Assembly (NCBI GenBank): GCA_019418225.1
Contig: DYCF01000040.1
Coordinates: forward strand, 1-47,342
Reading direction: 5' to 3'
Source of the DNA: Clostridiales bacterium
GTDB taxonomy: Bacteria > Bacillota > Clostridia > Lachnospirales > Cellulosilyticaceae
Length of the DNA stretch: 47,342 nt
The notes beneath the pieces are model-generated. The model did not search any database. It had not been told where the DNA came from and worked only from the letters and a program-made list of their open reading frames with translations. The position numbers and the translations under genes were made by a program. Below, piece by piece: positions 33,168-41,610 of the stretch. Each line of letters begins with the position of its first letter. Position 1 is the stretch's first letter.

Positions 33168-33605
33168 TTAAGATTTATTGAAAAAATTAGTGATTTCAGA
33201 TTCACCAATAACTTGAATGCCATGTGCCATAAGAAGGGAGGCCGTTACACCCATACCTTTTATAAGGTGAGCAGAGAAACTACCATCATAGATTTGTTTA
33301 GCACCGCAAGAAGGGCTACGTTCTTTTAAGATAGCCAAGTTACAGTGATAAAGTTGAGCTAGCTTAAGCGTTTCTTCTGCACCCTTCTTAAAGGCAGTTG
33401 TCACATCCTGACCAGCTTTTGTTACAACGAGATTATTTTTTAGCTCAGAAGGAGGGCGTGGTGTTTGTAATCCGCCTAGTTGTTCTGGGCAAACGGGGAT
33501 AAGTGTATGCTCATTTAAAAGAGAGAGTAGGGGCTCAGTAAGTTGCCCTGTACCATCATAACGACAGTTTACACCCAATAAACAAGCACTAACGAGTATA
33601 TTCAT
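33168..33605 (-). CDS. DUF523 family protein
   Basis: The 145-residue protein starts at 33605 behind AAAAGGAGAA. The whole sequence fits DUF523: the opening ILVSACLLGVNCRYDG with two conserved Cys, the PVCPEQLGGLQTPRPP motif, and LKERSPSCGAKQIYDGSF. The conserved cysteines suggest metal or cluster binding. Its function is unknown, although the domain also occurs fused to a DUF1722 domain in other bacteria. Confidence 0.9.
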   Translation of the reverse strand: MNILVSACLLGVNCRYDGTGQLTEPLLSLLNEHTLIPVCPEQLGGLQTPRPPSELKNNLVVTKAGQDVTTAFKKGAEETLKLAQLYHCNLAILKERSPSCGAKQIYDGSFSAHLIKGMGVTASLLMAHGIQVIGESEITNFFNKS

Positions 33606-33760
33606 AAGGATTCTCCTTTTGAAGTCTTTTTAATTTAGCATGCCATAAATGATACATCTTGTAAAGCTTAAAATATATAGGATAAAGCACATAAGTTTTT
33701 AGAAGTGGCATAGTAGGAGAGGTTGTACTATAATAAAATCAAATAAAAGGAGGGATTTAA

Positions 33761-34597
33761 ATGAAAATAGATATGCATGTGCATGTAACGCCCCCAGATA
33801 TTATAAGGGACTATATAAAAATAGGACAAAAGGAACCATATTTTAATATGCTCTCAACAAGTAAGAAAAATAAATTTGCAGATGCAAAACAAATTGTAGA
33901 ACATATGAGAGAAGTGGGGATTGATAAAAGTGTGGTTTTTGGCTTTAGTTTTCAAGATATGGGACTTTGTGAATATGTAAATGACTATGTAATTGAACAA
34001 GTTCAAAAGTATCCTGAGGAGCTTATTGGATTTGCAGCTGTTGTACCTAATCATCCTAAAGTAGCTTATGAAATTGAACGCTGTGTCAATAAAGGGCTTA
34101 AAGGAATTGGTGAATTATTTCCAGCTGGGCAGAATTTTGATATTGCCAATATAAAAGATACGACTCAGATGGCAAAAGCTGCTCAGCATTATGAATTACC
34201 AGTTATTGTGCATACAAATGAGCCGATTGGACATGATTATGTAGGAAAGACGGATACGCCTTTAAAAGATTTAGATGCTTTTATCACCCATCATCCACAA
34301 CTTAAAATTATTTTAGCCCATTGGGGGGGCGGTGTTTTTATGTATGAACTTATGAAAGAAGTAAGACAGAAGTTTGAAAATGTTTATTACGATAATGCTG
34401 CCACGGTGTTTTTATATGATTCTCAAATTTATCACATTGTGAAAGAAATGGGATTAATGGATAAGGTGGTATTTGGCAGTGATTATCCACTTTTGTCACC
34501 ACAGCGTTATGAAAAGGGACTTATGAGTAGTGGACTTAAGGAAGAAGATATTGAGAAGTTAATGGGACTTAATGCAGCAAAGCTGCTTGAGCTATAA
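33761..34597 (+). CDS. Amidohydrolase family 2 (metal-dependent TIM barrel)
   Basis: The 278-residue protein starts behind AAAGGAGGG. The metal site is visible: HVHV (MKIDMHVHV, residues 5-8), a His in VIVHTNEP, another in ILAHWGGG and the late Asp in VVFGSDYPLLSP. This is the amidohydrolase 2 family, which includes decarboxylases and hydrolases acting on ring or carboxylate substrates. The substrate is not evident. A TATAAT box at 33729-33734 probably serves it. Confidence 0.85.
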   Translation: MKIDMHVHVTPPDIIRDYIKIGQKEPYFNMLSTSKKNKFADAKQIVEHMREVGIDKSVVFGFSFQDMGLCEYVNDYVIEQVQKYPEELIGFAAVVPNHPKVAYEIERCVNKGLKGIGELFPAGQNFDIANIKDTTQMAKAAQHYELPVIVHTNEPIGHDYVGKTDTPLKDLDAFITHHPQLKIILAHWGGGVFMYELMKEVRQKFENVYYDNAATVFLYDSQIYHIVKEMGLMDKVVFGSDYPLLSPQRYEKGLMSSGLKEEDIEKLMGLNAAKLLEL

Positions 34598-34665
34598 AAT
34601 AGCTATTGACAAGAAGCAAGGATTAAAGATAGACTAAGCATATAACAAAGAAAGAGGTGGCAAGC

Positions 34666-34923
34666 GTGGAAGAATTATACAAAGCCATAGAAGATAAAAT
34701 TAAAGCAGCTGGATACCAAGGCATGGTAGATGGTGAAGAAATTTATGATGAAATTTGTGAAGAAATCGAAGAAAAAGAAGTGGGAAGCTACATTTTTATG
34801 TCTAAAAAAGAAGATAATGTGCTTTTTGAATATAAAATTGATGTAATGGAAGAAGAGTTTAATTTATCATATATTGATATTCATACACCAGTTAGTAAAT
34901 ATCACGTGGATTTTGATGCGTAA
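34666..34923 (+). CDS. Small acidic protein of unknown function
   Basis: The likely start is GTG 34666, 5 bases after GAGGTGG (an upstream in-frame GTG at 34657 lies inside that site), giving 85 residues. The product (MEELYKAIEDKIKAAGYQGM, then GEEIYDEICEEIEEKEVGSY) is very acidic, alpha/beta, and has no membrane segment or metal motif that I recognise. Its stop codon overlaps the ribosome site of the following ferredoxin gene (TAAGGAGG), so the two are co-translated. Confidence 0.75.
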   Translation: MEELYKAIEDKIKAAGYQGMVDGEEIYDEICEEIEEKEVGSYIFMSKKEDNVLFEYKIDVMEEEFNLSYIDIHTPVSKYHVDFDA

Positions 34924-34935
34924 GGAGGCCTGGCC

Positions 34936-35136
34936 TTGAAGCGTAGCAAAAAAAAGTTTGTGATTTTAGAAGGGTGCGTTGGATGTGGTGCATGTAAGAC
35001 GATTTGTCATGTTCATGCCATCAGTAAAGGAACACCCTATATTATAAATAAAAATAAATGCATAGGTTGCGGCTTATGCGTAACGAGATGTTGGCGAAAT
35101 CTGATTTGCATTGAAGAAGAATCCAATAGCAGATAA
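34936..35136 (+). CDS. Small 2[4Fe-4S] ferredoxin-like protein
   Basis: The 66-residue product starts at TTG 34936 behind AAGGAGG. Two iron-sulfur motifs are visible: CVGCGACKTIC (CxxCxxCxxxC) and CIGCGLCVTRC. In place of the Pro that often follows the fourth Cys there is His in the first and Trp in the second motif, and the ends are basic. It would carry electrons at low potential. Its partner is unknown; the acidic protein just upstream is co-transcribed. Confidence 0.85.
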   Translation: MKRSKKKFVILEGCVGCGACKTICHVHAISKGTPYIINKNKCIGCGLCVTRCWRNLICIEEESNSR

Positions 35137-35156
35137 AAGATGAGAAATACTTCTTG

Positions 35157-35199
35157 AAATACCGCTTAAATAGAGAGAAACTATTAAAGCGGTATTTTT
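35157..35199 (+). terminator. Terminator after the ferredoxin gene
   Basis: AAATACCGCTT (35157-35167) pairs with AAGCGGTATTT (35187-35197), with AATAG/CTATT extending the stem inward, and is followed by TT. Confidence 0.85.
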
Positions 35200-35232
35200 A
35201 TGTGTCTTTTAGGGGATAAATAGGGTAAAACA

Positions 35233-35261
35233 TTGACAAATAAGGATAAGAAAAGTATCAT
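35233..35261 (+). promoter_or_regulatory. Promoter of the cysteine desulfurase gene
   Basis: TTGACA (35233-35238) and TATCAT (35256-35261) are 17 bases apart. The downstream inverted repeat at 35260-35286 touches the -10 box. Confidence 0.7.
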
Positions 35262-35286
35262 TTAATGCAGAGTAAATGCATTAAAT
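35260..35286. promoter_or_regulatory. Inverted repeat over the start site, candidate operator
   Basis: ATTTAATGCA (35260-35269) and TGCATTAAAT (35277-35286) form a perfect 10-bp inverted repeat with a 7-base spacer. It begins at the -10 box and covers the expected transcription start, as repressor sites do. The regulator is unknown. Confidence 0.55.
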
Positions 35287-35314
35287 AAGTGTGAAATATA
35301 AGTGAGGGAAGACC

Positions 35315-36427
35315 ATGATATATTTAGATTATGCAGCAGATACACCTGTTGCGCCTGAGGTGCTTGATGCCTTTTGCAGTGCAGCTAAAACTTACATTGC
35401 AAATCCTAATGCACATCATGCATTAGGGGTAGCAGCTAAAATGTGTATAGCACAAGCAACAAATGAGATAGCAGTATACTGTCAAGTTGCACCCGAAGAA
35501 GTAATTTTTACATCAGGGGCAACAGAATCTAATAATTTAGCAATTAAAGGTGTTGCCACAAGTCAGCGTCGTTATGGGAAACATATGATTACTTCTTATT
35601 TAGAACATTCTTCAGTGACAGGACCTATGAATGCCCTGGTACAAGAAGGTTATGAAGTGGATTATGTAGACATTCTACCAAGTGGACAAATTGATTTAGA
35701 CCATCTAAAAGAGCTTTTAAGAAAAGATACTATTTTGGTTTCGGTATGTGCTGTAGATAGTGAACTTGGAACCAAACAACCAATAAAAGAAATAGCAGCT
35801 ATTTTAAGTGAATATGAACATTGTAGATTTCATGTAGATGCAACGCAAGCGGTAGCAAAAATACCAGTTTCTGTAGAAGGCGTTGATTTAATGACCTTTG
35901 CACCGCATAAGTTTTATGGTTTACATGGGTGTGGGGTGTTAATTAAAAAACAACCATTGCGTATTGAACCATTAATTCATGGCGGTGTAAGTACAACGAT
36001 TTTTAGGAGTGGGACACCGACAGCAGCGTTGATTGAGGCTACAAAGGTCGCACTTAGTACCTATGTCATAAATCAAAAAGAACGCTATGATTATGTGGTT
36101 GAATTGAATGAGATGTTACGTAGCAGTTTAATCAAAAATCCTAAGGTGGCGATTAATAGTCCTAAAGATGCGGTGCCATTTATTATTAATATTAGTGTTA
36201 AAGACAAAAAGGCTGTAGAGGTACAAGAAGCTTTAGCAGAAAAGGAAATCTATATTTCTACGAAATCAGCATGTTCAACGTTAAATACACCTTCACGTAG
36301 TGTGATGGCGATTACGAAGGATCGTAAACGTGCTATGTCTACACTTCGTATAAGCTTGAGTCATTTAACAACAAGGGAAGAAGTCGAAACATTTATTGCG
36401 GCATTTAATGAAGTATTAAATGGTTAA
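35315..36427 (+). CDS. Cysteine desulfurase (NifS/IscS-like)
   Basis: The 370-residue PLP enzyme starts behind AAGTGAGGGA. Motifs are YLDYAADTPVAPEV, FTSGATESNNLAIKG, the HVDATQAVAK segment, the Schiff-base Lys K199 (FAPHKFYG) and the persulfide Cys C320 in TKSACSTLNTPSR. It takes sulfur from cysteine. The PP-loop tRNA thiolase follows 36 bases after its stop codon, so the desulfurase probably supplies that enzyme. I cannot assign it to iscS, nifS or sufS, so I leave the symbol empty. Confidence 0.9.
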   Translation: MIYLDYAADTPVAPEVLDAFCSAAKTYIANPNAHHALGVAAKMCIAQATNEIAVYCQVAPEEVIFTSGATESNNLAIKGVATSQRRYGKHMITSYLEHSSVTGPMNALVQEGYEVDYVDILPSGQIDLDHLKELLRKDTILVSVCAVDSELGTKQPIKEIAAILSEYEHCRFHVDATQAVAKIPVSVEGVDLMTFAPHKFYGLHGCGVLIKKQPLRIEPLIHGGVSTTIFRSGTPTAALIEATKVALSTYVINQKERYDYVVELNEMLRSSLIKNPKVAINSPKDAVPFIINISVKDKKAVEVQEALAEKEIYISTKSACSTLNTPSRSVMAITKDRKRAMSTLRISLSHLTTREEVETFIAAFNEVLNG

Positions 36428-36463
36428 TAGCTGTAGGAAATTAAGAGATTAAAGGATGAGACA

Positions 36464-37303
36464 ATGGAAAGATATAAAGAAATAGAAAAAAGTATTATCA
36501 AAAAATACCGTAAAGAAATTTGGAAACGATTTATCCGTGGTGTGAATGATTATGATCTTATTCAAGAAGGGGATAAAATAGCGGTTTGTATTTCCGGTGG
36601 AAAGGACTCTATGCTTCTTGCAAAATGTATGCAAGAATTACAACGTCACTGGGTTGTGAAATTTGAACTAGTATTTTTAGTTATGGATCCTGGTTATAAT
36701 GAATACAATAGACAAGTAATTGAAGATAATGCTAAAGATTTAAATATCCCAATTACTGTATTTGAATCACCTATATTTGATATTGTGGCAGATGTAGAGG
36801 AAACACCTTGTTATTTATGTGCAAGAATGCGTCGTGGTTATCTTTACAAAGAAGCACAAGCTTTAGGTTGCAATAAGATTGCATTAGGACATCATTTTGA
36901 TGATGTTATTGAAACAATTTTAATGAGTATGTTATATAGTGGGCAGATTAAAACAATGATGCCTAAACTTCATAGTACAAACTTTGAAGGCATGGAGCTT
37001 ATTCGTCCGCTATACCTTGTTAAAGAAGAAGATATTATTGCGTGGTCACGTTATAACGATCTTCGTTTCATTCAATGTGCATGCCGTTTAACAGAAAATT
37101 GCAGTGTAAATGGTCAAGGTGGTGGTTCTAAACGTAATGAAATGAAAATGCTTATTAAGAAGTTTAGACAAACTAATCCACATATTGAAATGAATATCTT
37201 TAAAAGTGTGCATGATGTAAATTTAGAAACAATTATAGGGTATCATGATAAAGAGAAATCATATCATTTCTTAGATGACTTTAATAAAAAGGACACTAAA
37301 TAA
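36464..37303 (+). CDS. TtcA-like tRNA 2-thiolation protein
   Basis: The 279-residue protein has the ATP-pyrophosphatase PP-loop SGGKDSM (CISGGKDSMLLAKCM, about residues 44-50) and the TtcA-family CYLCARMRRGYLY motif whose two Cys bind a [4Fe-4S] cluster, then GHHFDDVIETILMSML. TtcA makes 2-thiocytidine at tRNA position 32. A second Cys set (FIQCACRLTENCSVNG) near residue 206 is richer than in the standard enzyme, so a related thiolation target is possible. It follows the cysteine desulfurase by 36 bases, fitting sulfur hand-over. Confidence 0.85.
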   Translation: MERYKEIEKSIIKKYRKEIWKRFIRGVNDYDLIQEGDKIAVCISGGKDSMLLAKCMQELQRHWVVKFELVFLVMDPGYNEYNRQVIEDNAKDLNIPITVFESPIFDIVADVEETPCYLCARMRRGYLYKEAQALGCNKIALGHHFDDVIETILMSMLYSGQIKTMMPKLHSTNFEGMELIRPLYLVKEEDIIAWSRYNDLRFIQCACRLTENCSVNGQGGGSKRNEMKMLIKKFRQTNPHIEMNIFKSVHDVNLETIIGYHDKEKSYHFLDDFNKKDTK

Positions 37304-37331
37304 TAGATGTTTAAATAATAATTAAAAGTAT

Positions 37332-37370
37332 AAAAAGCAACTACGATCATATAAGCGTAGTTGCTTTTTA
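37332..37370 (+). terminator. Terminator after the tRNA thiolation gene
   Basis: AAAAAGCAACTACG (37332-37345) pairs perfectly with CGTAGTTGCTTTTT (37356-37369). Confidence 0.9.
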
Positions 37371-37536
37371 TATTTAAAAATCATTCGTATATCTAAATAT
37401 TATAATAAATTTGTCGAAATAACTTTAAAAATTGTTCATATTATTATATAATTTTTTGGAATGCATTTTTTATGTCTATAAGACTAATGTTTTACTGGAG
37501 GAGAAGACGTGCTTTGTATACAGAGGGAGGAACAAC

Positions 37537-38769
37537 ATGACGCACAAACTTTGGACAAAAAATTTTACCATTATTACTGTAGGAAGTTTGATTTCTACAA
37601 TGGGAAACGCAGTAAGTAACTTTGCGCTAGGGTTGATTGTTTTTAATGCTACGCAGTCAACCTTTTTATATTCTCTATTTATGATTATTGCAGCATTGCC
37701 TAAAATCATAATACCACTTATGATTGGGCCATTTGTTGATCGTAGATCACGTAAGAATATTATTGTGACGATTGATACGATTTATGGTTTTATCTTTGCC
37801 GTTTTTGCTTATATTATTTATAAAGATCTTTATAGTTATCCTTTATTTGTACTTTTAGGCATTACACTTGGAACTTTAGATAGTATTTATAACGTAGCTT
37901 ATGAAAGTTTGTATCCAGAATTTATCACGGAAGGGAATTTTTCGAAAGCTTATTCAATTAGTTCATTAATTTATCCTATAGCTACGACGATTATGGTACC
38001 TGTTGCAGGGTTTGCTTATGAGTCTATAGGCGTAGCACCATTATTCTTATTTAATGGGATTACCTTCTTTATTACACAGGCCATAGAGCGATTTATTGTA
38101 GCAGAAGAATCACATTTAAGTCAACGTAAGTCACAGTCAAAGATTGCATCAAGCTATAAAGAAGATTTCAAGGAAGGTATTGCATATTTAAAAAAAGAAC
38201 GTGGTTTGATGAGCATTACAGCATACTTTTGCATAGCGACTATGGCAGGCAGTATTACACAAACTTTATATTTGCCATTCTTTACAGCTAGTCCAGATCA
38301 TACTGTTACGCAATATTCTATGATGATGGCAGTTATGACATTTGGGCGTTGCATAGGTGGACTTGTACATTATCGCTATCGTTATCCTGCGGATAAAAAG
38401 TATACAATTGCAGTATGTGTGTATCTTACGTTGTCTATTTTAAATGGTATGATTTTATTTATGCCATATTTTGTAATGTTAGGAATTTCATTAATTATAG
38501 GAATACTAGGTGTGACTTCTTATAATATTCGTATTTCAGGGACACAAAATTATGTGCCCAATGAAAAGCGTGGACGCTTTAATGGCATTTTTATGATGGC
38601 AACAATGGCAGGTTCTATATTAGGACAATTTGTTGGGGGCATTTTAGGTGAATTTATGCCTATTCCATATATTGTTTTAGGGTTTATGGCCATAGAATTT
38701 ATGGGAGCATTAGGTATTATGTTAAAAAATAGAGAGCATGTTAAACTTATATATAATCAATCTATCTAA
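37537..38769 (+). CDS. MFS transporter
   Basis: ATG 37537 behind GAGGGAGG is preferred over the ATT/ATG-rich frame that opens at 37432, giving 410 residues. About 12 hydrophobic segments are visible. The loop between segments 2 and 3 holds the MFS signature GPFVDRRSRKN, and a central hydrophilic loop (SHLSQRKSQSKIASSYKEDF) divides the halves. The second half carries the NEKRGRFNG loop typical of the macrolide-efflux-like MFS group. The substrate is unknown. Confidence 0.85.
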   Translation: MTHKLWTKNFTIITVGSLISTMGNAVSNFALGLIVFNATQSTFLYSLFMIIAALPKIIIPLMIGPFVDRRSRKNIIVTIDTIYGFIFAVFAYIIYKDLYSYPLFVLLGITLGTLDSIYNVAYESLYPEFITEGNFSKAYSISSLIYPIATTIMVPVAGFAYESIGVAPLFLFNGITFFITQAIERFIVAEESHLSQRKSQSKIASSYKEDFKEGIAYLKKERGLMSITAYFCIATMAGSITQTLYLPFFTASPDHTVTQYSMMMAVMTFGRCIGGLVHYRYRYPADKKYTIAVCVYLTLSILNGMILFMPYFVMLGISLIIGILGVTSYNIRISGTQNYVPNEKRGRFNGIFMMATMAGSILGQFVGGILGEFMPIPYIVLGFMAIEFMGALGIMLKNREHVKLIYNQSI

Positions 38770-38813
38770 AAATGTTGTGCACATTGTATAAAAATATAAG
38801 TTTTTTTTAGGTA

Positions 38814-38842
38814 TTGCCCTTAAACTAAAAATATTTTATAAT
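38814..38842 (+). promoter_or_regulatory. Promoter of the RpiB-type gene
   Basis: TTGCCC (38814-38819) and TATAAT (38837-38842) are 17 bases apart, 33 bases before the start codon. Confidence 0.6.
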
Positions 38843-38874
38843 AAATAAGAAAATTTTAGATAGGAGCAATCGAA

Positions 38875-39513
38875 ATGAAAATTGCATTAATTAACGAAAA
38901 CAGTCAAGCAGCTAAAAATAGTATTATATATGATGCACTTACAAAGGTAGTAGAACCAATGGGGCATGAAGTGGTGAACTATGGGATGTACAGTGTAGAG
39001 GATGAAGCACAACTTACATATGTACAAGTAGGTTTACTTACAGCAATCTTACTTAATTCAAAAGCAGTAGATTTTGTTGTGACAGGTTGTGGCACAGGTA
39101 TGGGTGCAATGCTTGCAGCTAACTCATTCCCAGGTGTTGTATGTGGTCATGCACAAGATCCTGTTGATGCTTTCACATTCTCACAAATCAATGCTGGAAA
39201 TGCACTAGCATTACCATTTGCTAAAGGATTTGGATGGGGTGCAGAATTAAACCTTCAATATATCTTTGAAAAATTATTTGGTCAAGAAATGGGACAAGGT
39301 TATCCAAAAGAACGTGCACAAATTATGGCTAAAAATAGAAATATCCTTAATGATGTGAAAAAAATCACTCATGTAGATATGATGACAATTCTTAAAGAAA
39401 TTGATCAAGACTTCTTAAAACAAACAATTAGTGGTGCAAAATTTGAGGAATATTTCTTTACAAACTGTCAAGATGAAGAAATGGCAGCTTACTTAAAGTC
39501 TCTTCTTGCATAG
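38875..39513 (+). CDS. RpiB/LacA/LacB-family sugar-phosphate isomerase
   Basis: The 212-residue protein starts behind TAGGAGC. The family core is complete: an N-terminal MKIALINENSQAAKN strand, YVQVGLLTAILLNSKAVDFV, VTGCGTGMGAMLAAN (phosphate loop and the Cys used as general base), and NAGNALALPFAKGFGWGAEL. At 212 residues it is longer than ribose-5-phosphate isomerase B (~150) and carries a helical C-terminal extension, as in a Firmicute subgroup. The sugar phosphate is not known. Confidence 0.85.
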   Translation: MKIALINENSQAAKNSIIYDALTKVVEPMGHEVVNYGMYSVEDEAQLTYVQVGLLTAILLNSKAVDFVVTGCGTGMGAMLAANSFPGVVCGHAQDPVDAFTFSQINAGNALALPFAKGFGWGAELNLQYIFEKLFGQEMGQGYPKERAQIMAKNRNILNDVKKITHVDMMTILKEIDQDFLKQTISGAKFEEYFFTNCQDEEMAAYLKSLLA

Positions 39514-39530
39514 TCAGAATAATAAGCAAA

Positions 39531-39575
39531 ATATATAAAAGGCGTCTTACTTTTAGTAAGACGCCTTTTATATAT
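39531..39575. terminator. Bidirectional terminator between convergent genes
   Basis: Perfect arms of at least 20 bases (39531-39550 and 39556-39575) with core AAAAGGCGTCTTAC and a 5-base loop lie between the isomerase and prfC. Confidence 0.92.
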
Positions 39576-39624
39576 TTTAAACGAATATTTCTAGCTTTTA
39601 AATGGTATTTTGTTGGCCTAAACC

Positions 39625-41232
39625 TTAGTTGGTTTTAAGGTGTGTTTCGCGGAATGTAACATCTGGATTACGTTCCGCAATTTGACGAATTGACCATTCA
39701 AATTCACAAAGCATAACTGGATCGCCATCTTCTGTTTCAACAAGTGTAGAATCCATAGACCCTTTAAAGTGATCAAAGTCAAAGTTTTCAGCTTCAATCC
39801 AACGAATGAAGCGATATGGTAGGCGCTGCATTTTAATATCAACACCGTATTCATTTTTAAGGCGGTATTCTAATACTTCAAATTGAAGTACCCCTACAAC
39901 TCCTACAATAACTTCTTCGGTTCCTGTAAGGTGAGGCTTAAAGACTTGAATAGAACCTTCTTCTGCAAGTTGTAAGATACCTTTTAGGAATTGTTTACGT
40001 TTTAAGGCATTTGTTGTAGAAACGCGCATAAAGTGTTCTGGCGCGAATTGTGGAATACCTTCAAATTGCAACTTGATATTATCACTACATAAAGTATCAC
40101 CAATATTGAAGATACCAGGATCGTGAATACCAATGATATCACCAGGATAAGCCTCATCCACAGTTGCGCGGTCTTGGGCTAAGAATTGTTGAGGTTGTGC
40201 AAGCTTTACCTTTTTGCCTTTTTGCACGTGGTTAACCATCATACCTTTTTCGAATTTACCAGAACAAATACGTAGGAACGCAATACGGTCACGGTGCGCT
40301 GGATTCATATTTGCTTGGATTTTAAAGATAAATCCAGAGAAATAAGGTGCATTTGTTGGAATCTCACCAAGATTACTTGGGCGAGGTTGAGGTGGCATTG
40401 TAATATCGAGGAAGGCCTCAAGGAATGGCTCAACACCGAAGTTTGTAAGTGCACTACCAAAGAATACGGGTGTAAGTTCTCCTTTTAAGATTTGCTCTAA
40501 GTTGAAGTCATCACCAGCCATATCTAAAAGCTCAATATCCTCAAGAAGTTTGTCATGAAGAGCAGAACCTAAAAGTTCTGTAAACTTAGGATCATCTACT
40601 TCCCCTGTAATAGCCTGTGCAATAGATTGCCCATGATTACCATCATCAAAGAGTTCGATTTGTTTTTTACGACGGTTATAAACCCCTTTAAAGTCCTTTC
40701 CGCTACCGATAGGCCAGTCCATAGGATAAGAACGAATGCCAAGGACATTTTCAATGTCTTCCATAAGTTCGAAAGGATCTTTACCATGAGAGTCCATTTT
40801 ATTAATGAATGTGAAAATAGGAATACCACGCATTTTACAAACTTTGAAAAGCTTTTTAGTTTGTGCTTCGACCCCTTTAGCAGCATCAATAACCATTACG
40901 GCACTATCTGCAGCAACGAGCGTGCGGTAAGTGTCCTCACTGAAGTCTTGGTGACCTGGTGTATCTAGAATATTGATACAGAAGCCATCGTAGTTGAATT
41001 GAAGTACACTGGAAGTAACAGAGATTCCTCTTTGTTTTTCGATTTCCATCCAGTCAGATACAGCATGTTTTTGTGTTCTTCTAGATTTAACAGAACCAGC
41101 TGAACGAATTGCTCCTCCATATAAAAGGAACTTTTCTGTAAGTGTAGTTTTCCCTGCATCAGGGTGAGAAATAATGGCAAAAGTTCTTCTTTTTTGCACT
41201 TCATCTTGATACATTGATGTTTCTTGTGACAT
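39625..41232 (-). CDS. prfC: Peptide chain release factor 3
   Basis: The ATG at 41232 (535 residues) is preferred because AAGGA lies just before it; an in-frame ATG at 41241 overlaps that site. The translation-factor GTPase motifs are SHPDAGKTTLTEK (P-loop), RGISVTSSV (switch I), DTPGHQDFSEDTYRTL (switch II), NKMD and the later specificity loop. The longer GTPase insert and the IGVVGVLQFEVLEYRL-type domain III distinguish RF3 from EF-G. RF3 uses GTP to recycle RF1 and RF2 from the ribosome. It is a housekeeping gene with no operon partner. Confidence 0.95.
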   Translation of the reverse strand: MSQETSMYQDEVQKRRTFAIISHPDAGKTTLTEKFLLYGGAIRSAGSVKSRRTQKHAVSDWMEIEKQRGISVTSSVLQFNYDGFCINILDTPGHQDFSEDTYRTLVAADSAVMVIDAAKGVEAQTKKLFKVCKMRGIPIFTFINKMDSHGKDPFELMEDIENVLGIRSYPMDWPIGSGKDFKGVYNRRKKQIELFDDGNHGQSIAQAITGEVDDPKFTELLGSALHDKLLEDIELLDMAGDDFNLEQILKGELTPVFFGSALTNFGVEPFLEAFLDITMPPQPRPSNLGEIPTNAPYFSGFIFKIQANMNPAHRDRIAFLRICSGKFEKGMMVNHVQKGKKVKLAQPQQFLAQDRATVDEAYPGDIIGIHDPGIFNIGDTLCSDNIKLQFEGIPQFAPEHFMRVSTTNALKRKQFLKGILQLAEEGSIQVFKPHLTGTEEVIVGVVGVLQFEVLEYRLKNEYGVDIKMQRLPYRFIRWIEAENFDFDHFKGSMDSTLVETEDGDPVMLCEFEWSIRQIAERNPDVTFRETHLKTN

Positions 41233-41241
41233 TTTTATCAT

Positions 41242-41610
41242 CCTTATCTTTTATATAAATTGCTGAGTAATAAATAGCATATACAACCTCTAATTATCCT
41301 TGCAAATATGGGGGTATGTCAAGTATTAGTTTTGATGAATTTTAGGAGGAGTATGCAAAATACATATAGAATGATTGGGTTAACACTAAAATATCATAAT
41401 ATAGATAAGGATATTCATAAGTTCAACACAAAATAACTATAAAAACGACAAAAATGTTGACTTTTTTGTTTAAAATATTATAATTAATTTTATGAATAAT
41501 ACTTATTTTTATATTTATACCTAAAATAATAAAATTAATTTGAAAATCTACAACGTATACTAGGTATAAGAAAGTATTATGGGTTTTATAATACATAGGA
41601 GGAAATAGAT
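41242..41610. other. Intergenic region between prfC and the CE12 gene
   Basis: About 370 bases between divergent genes contain no convincing gene. The right half is very AT-rich and holds the promoter at 41457. Confidence 0.6.
41457..41484 (+). promoter_or_regulatory. Promoter of the tandem-esterase gene
   Basis: TTGACT (41457-41462) and TATAAT (41479-41484) are 16 bases apart. This leaves a leader of about 120 bases. Confidence 0.65.

Noticed and set aside
40627..40968. Plus-strand frame of 113 codons within prfC.
   Set aside because: It lies wholly antisense to the conserved RF3 GTPase domain and lacks a start signal.
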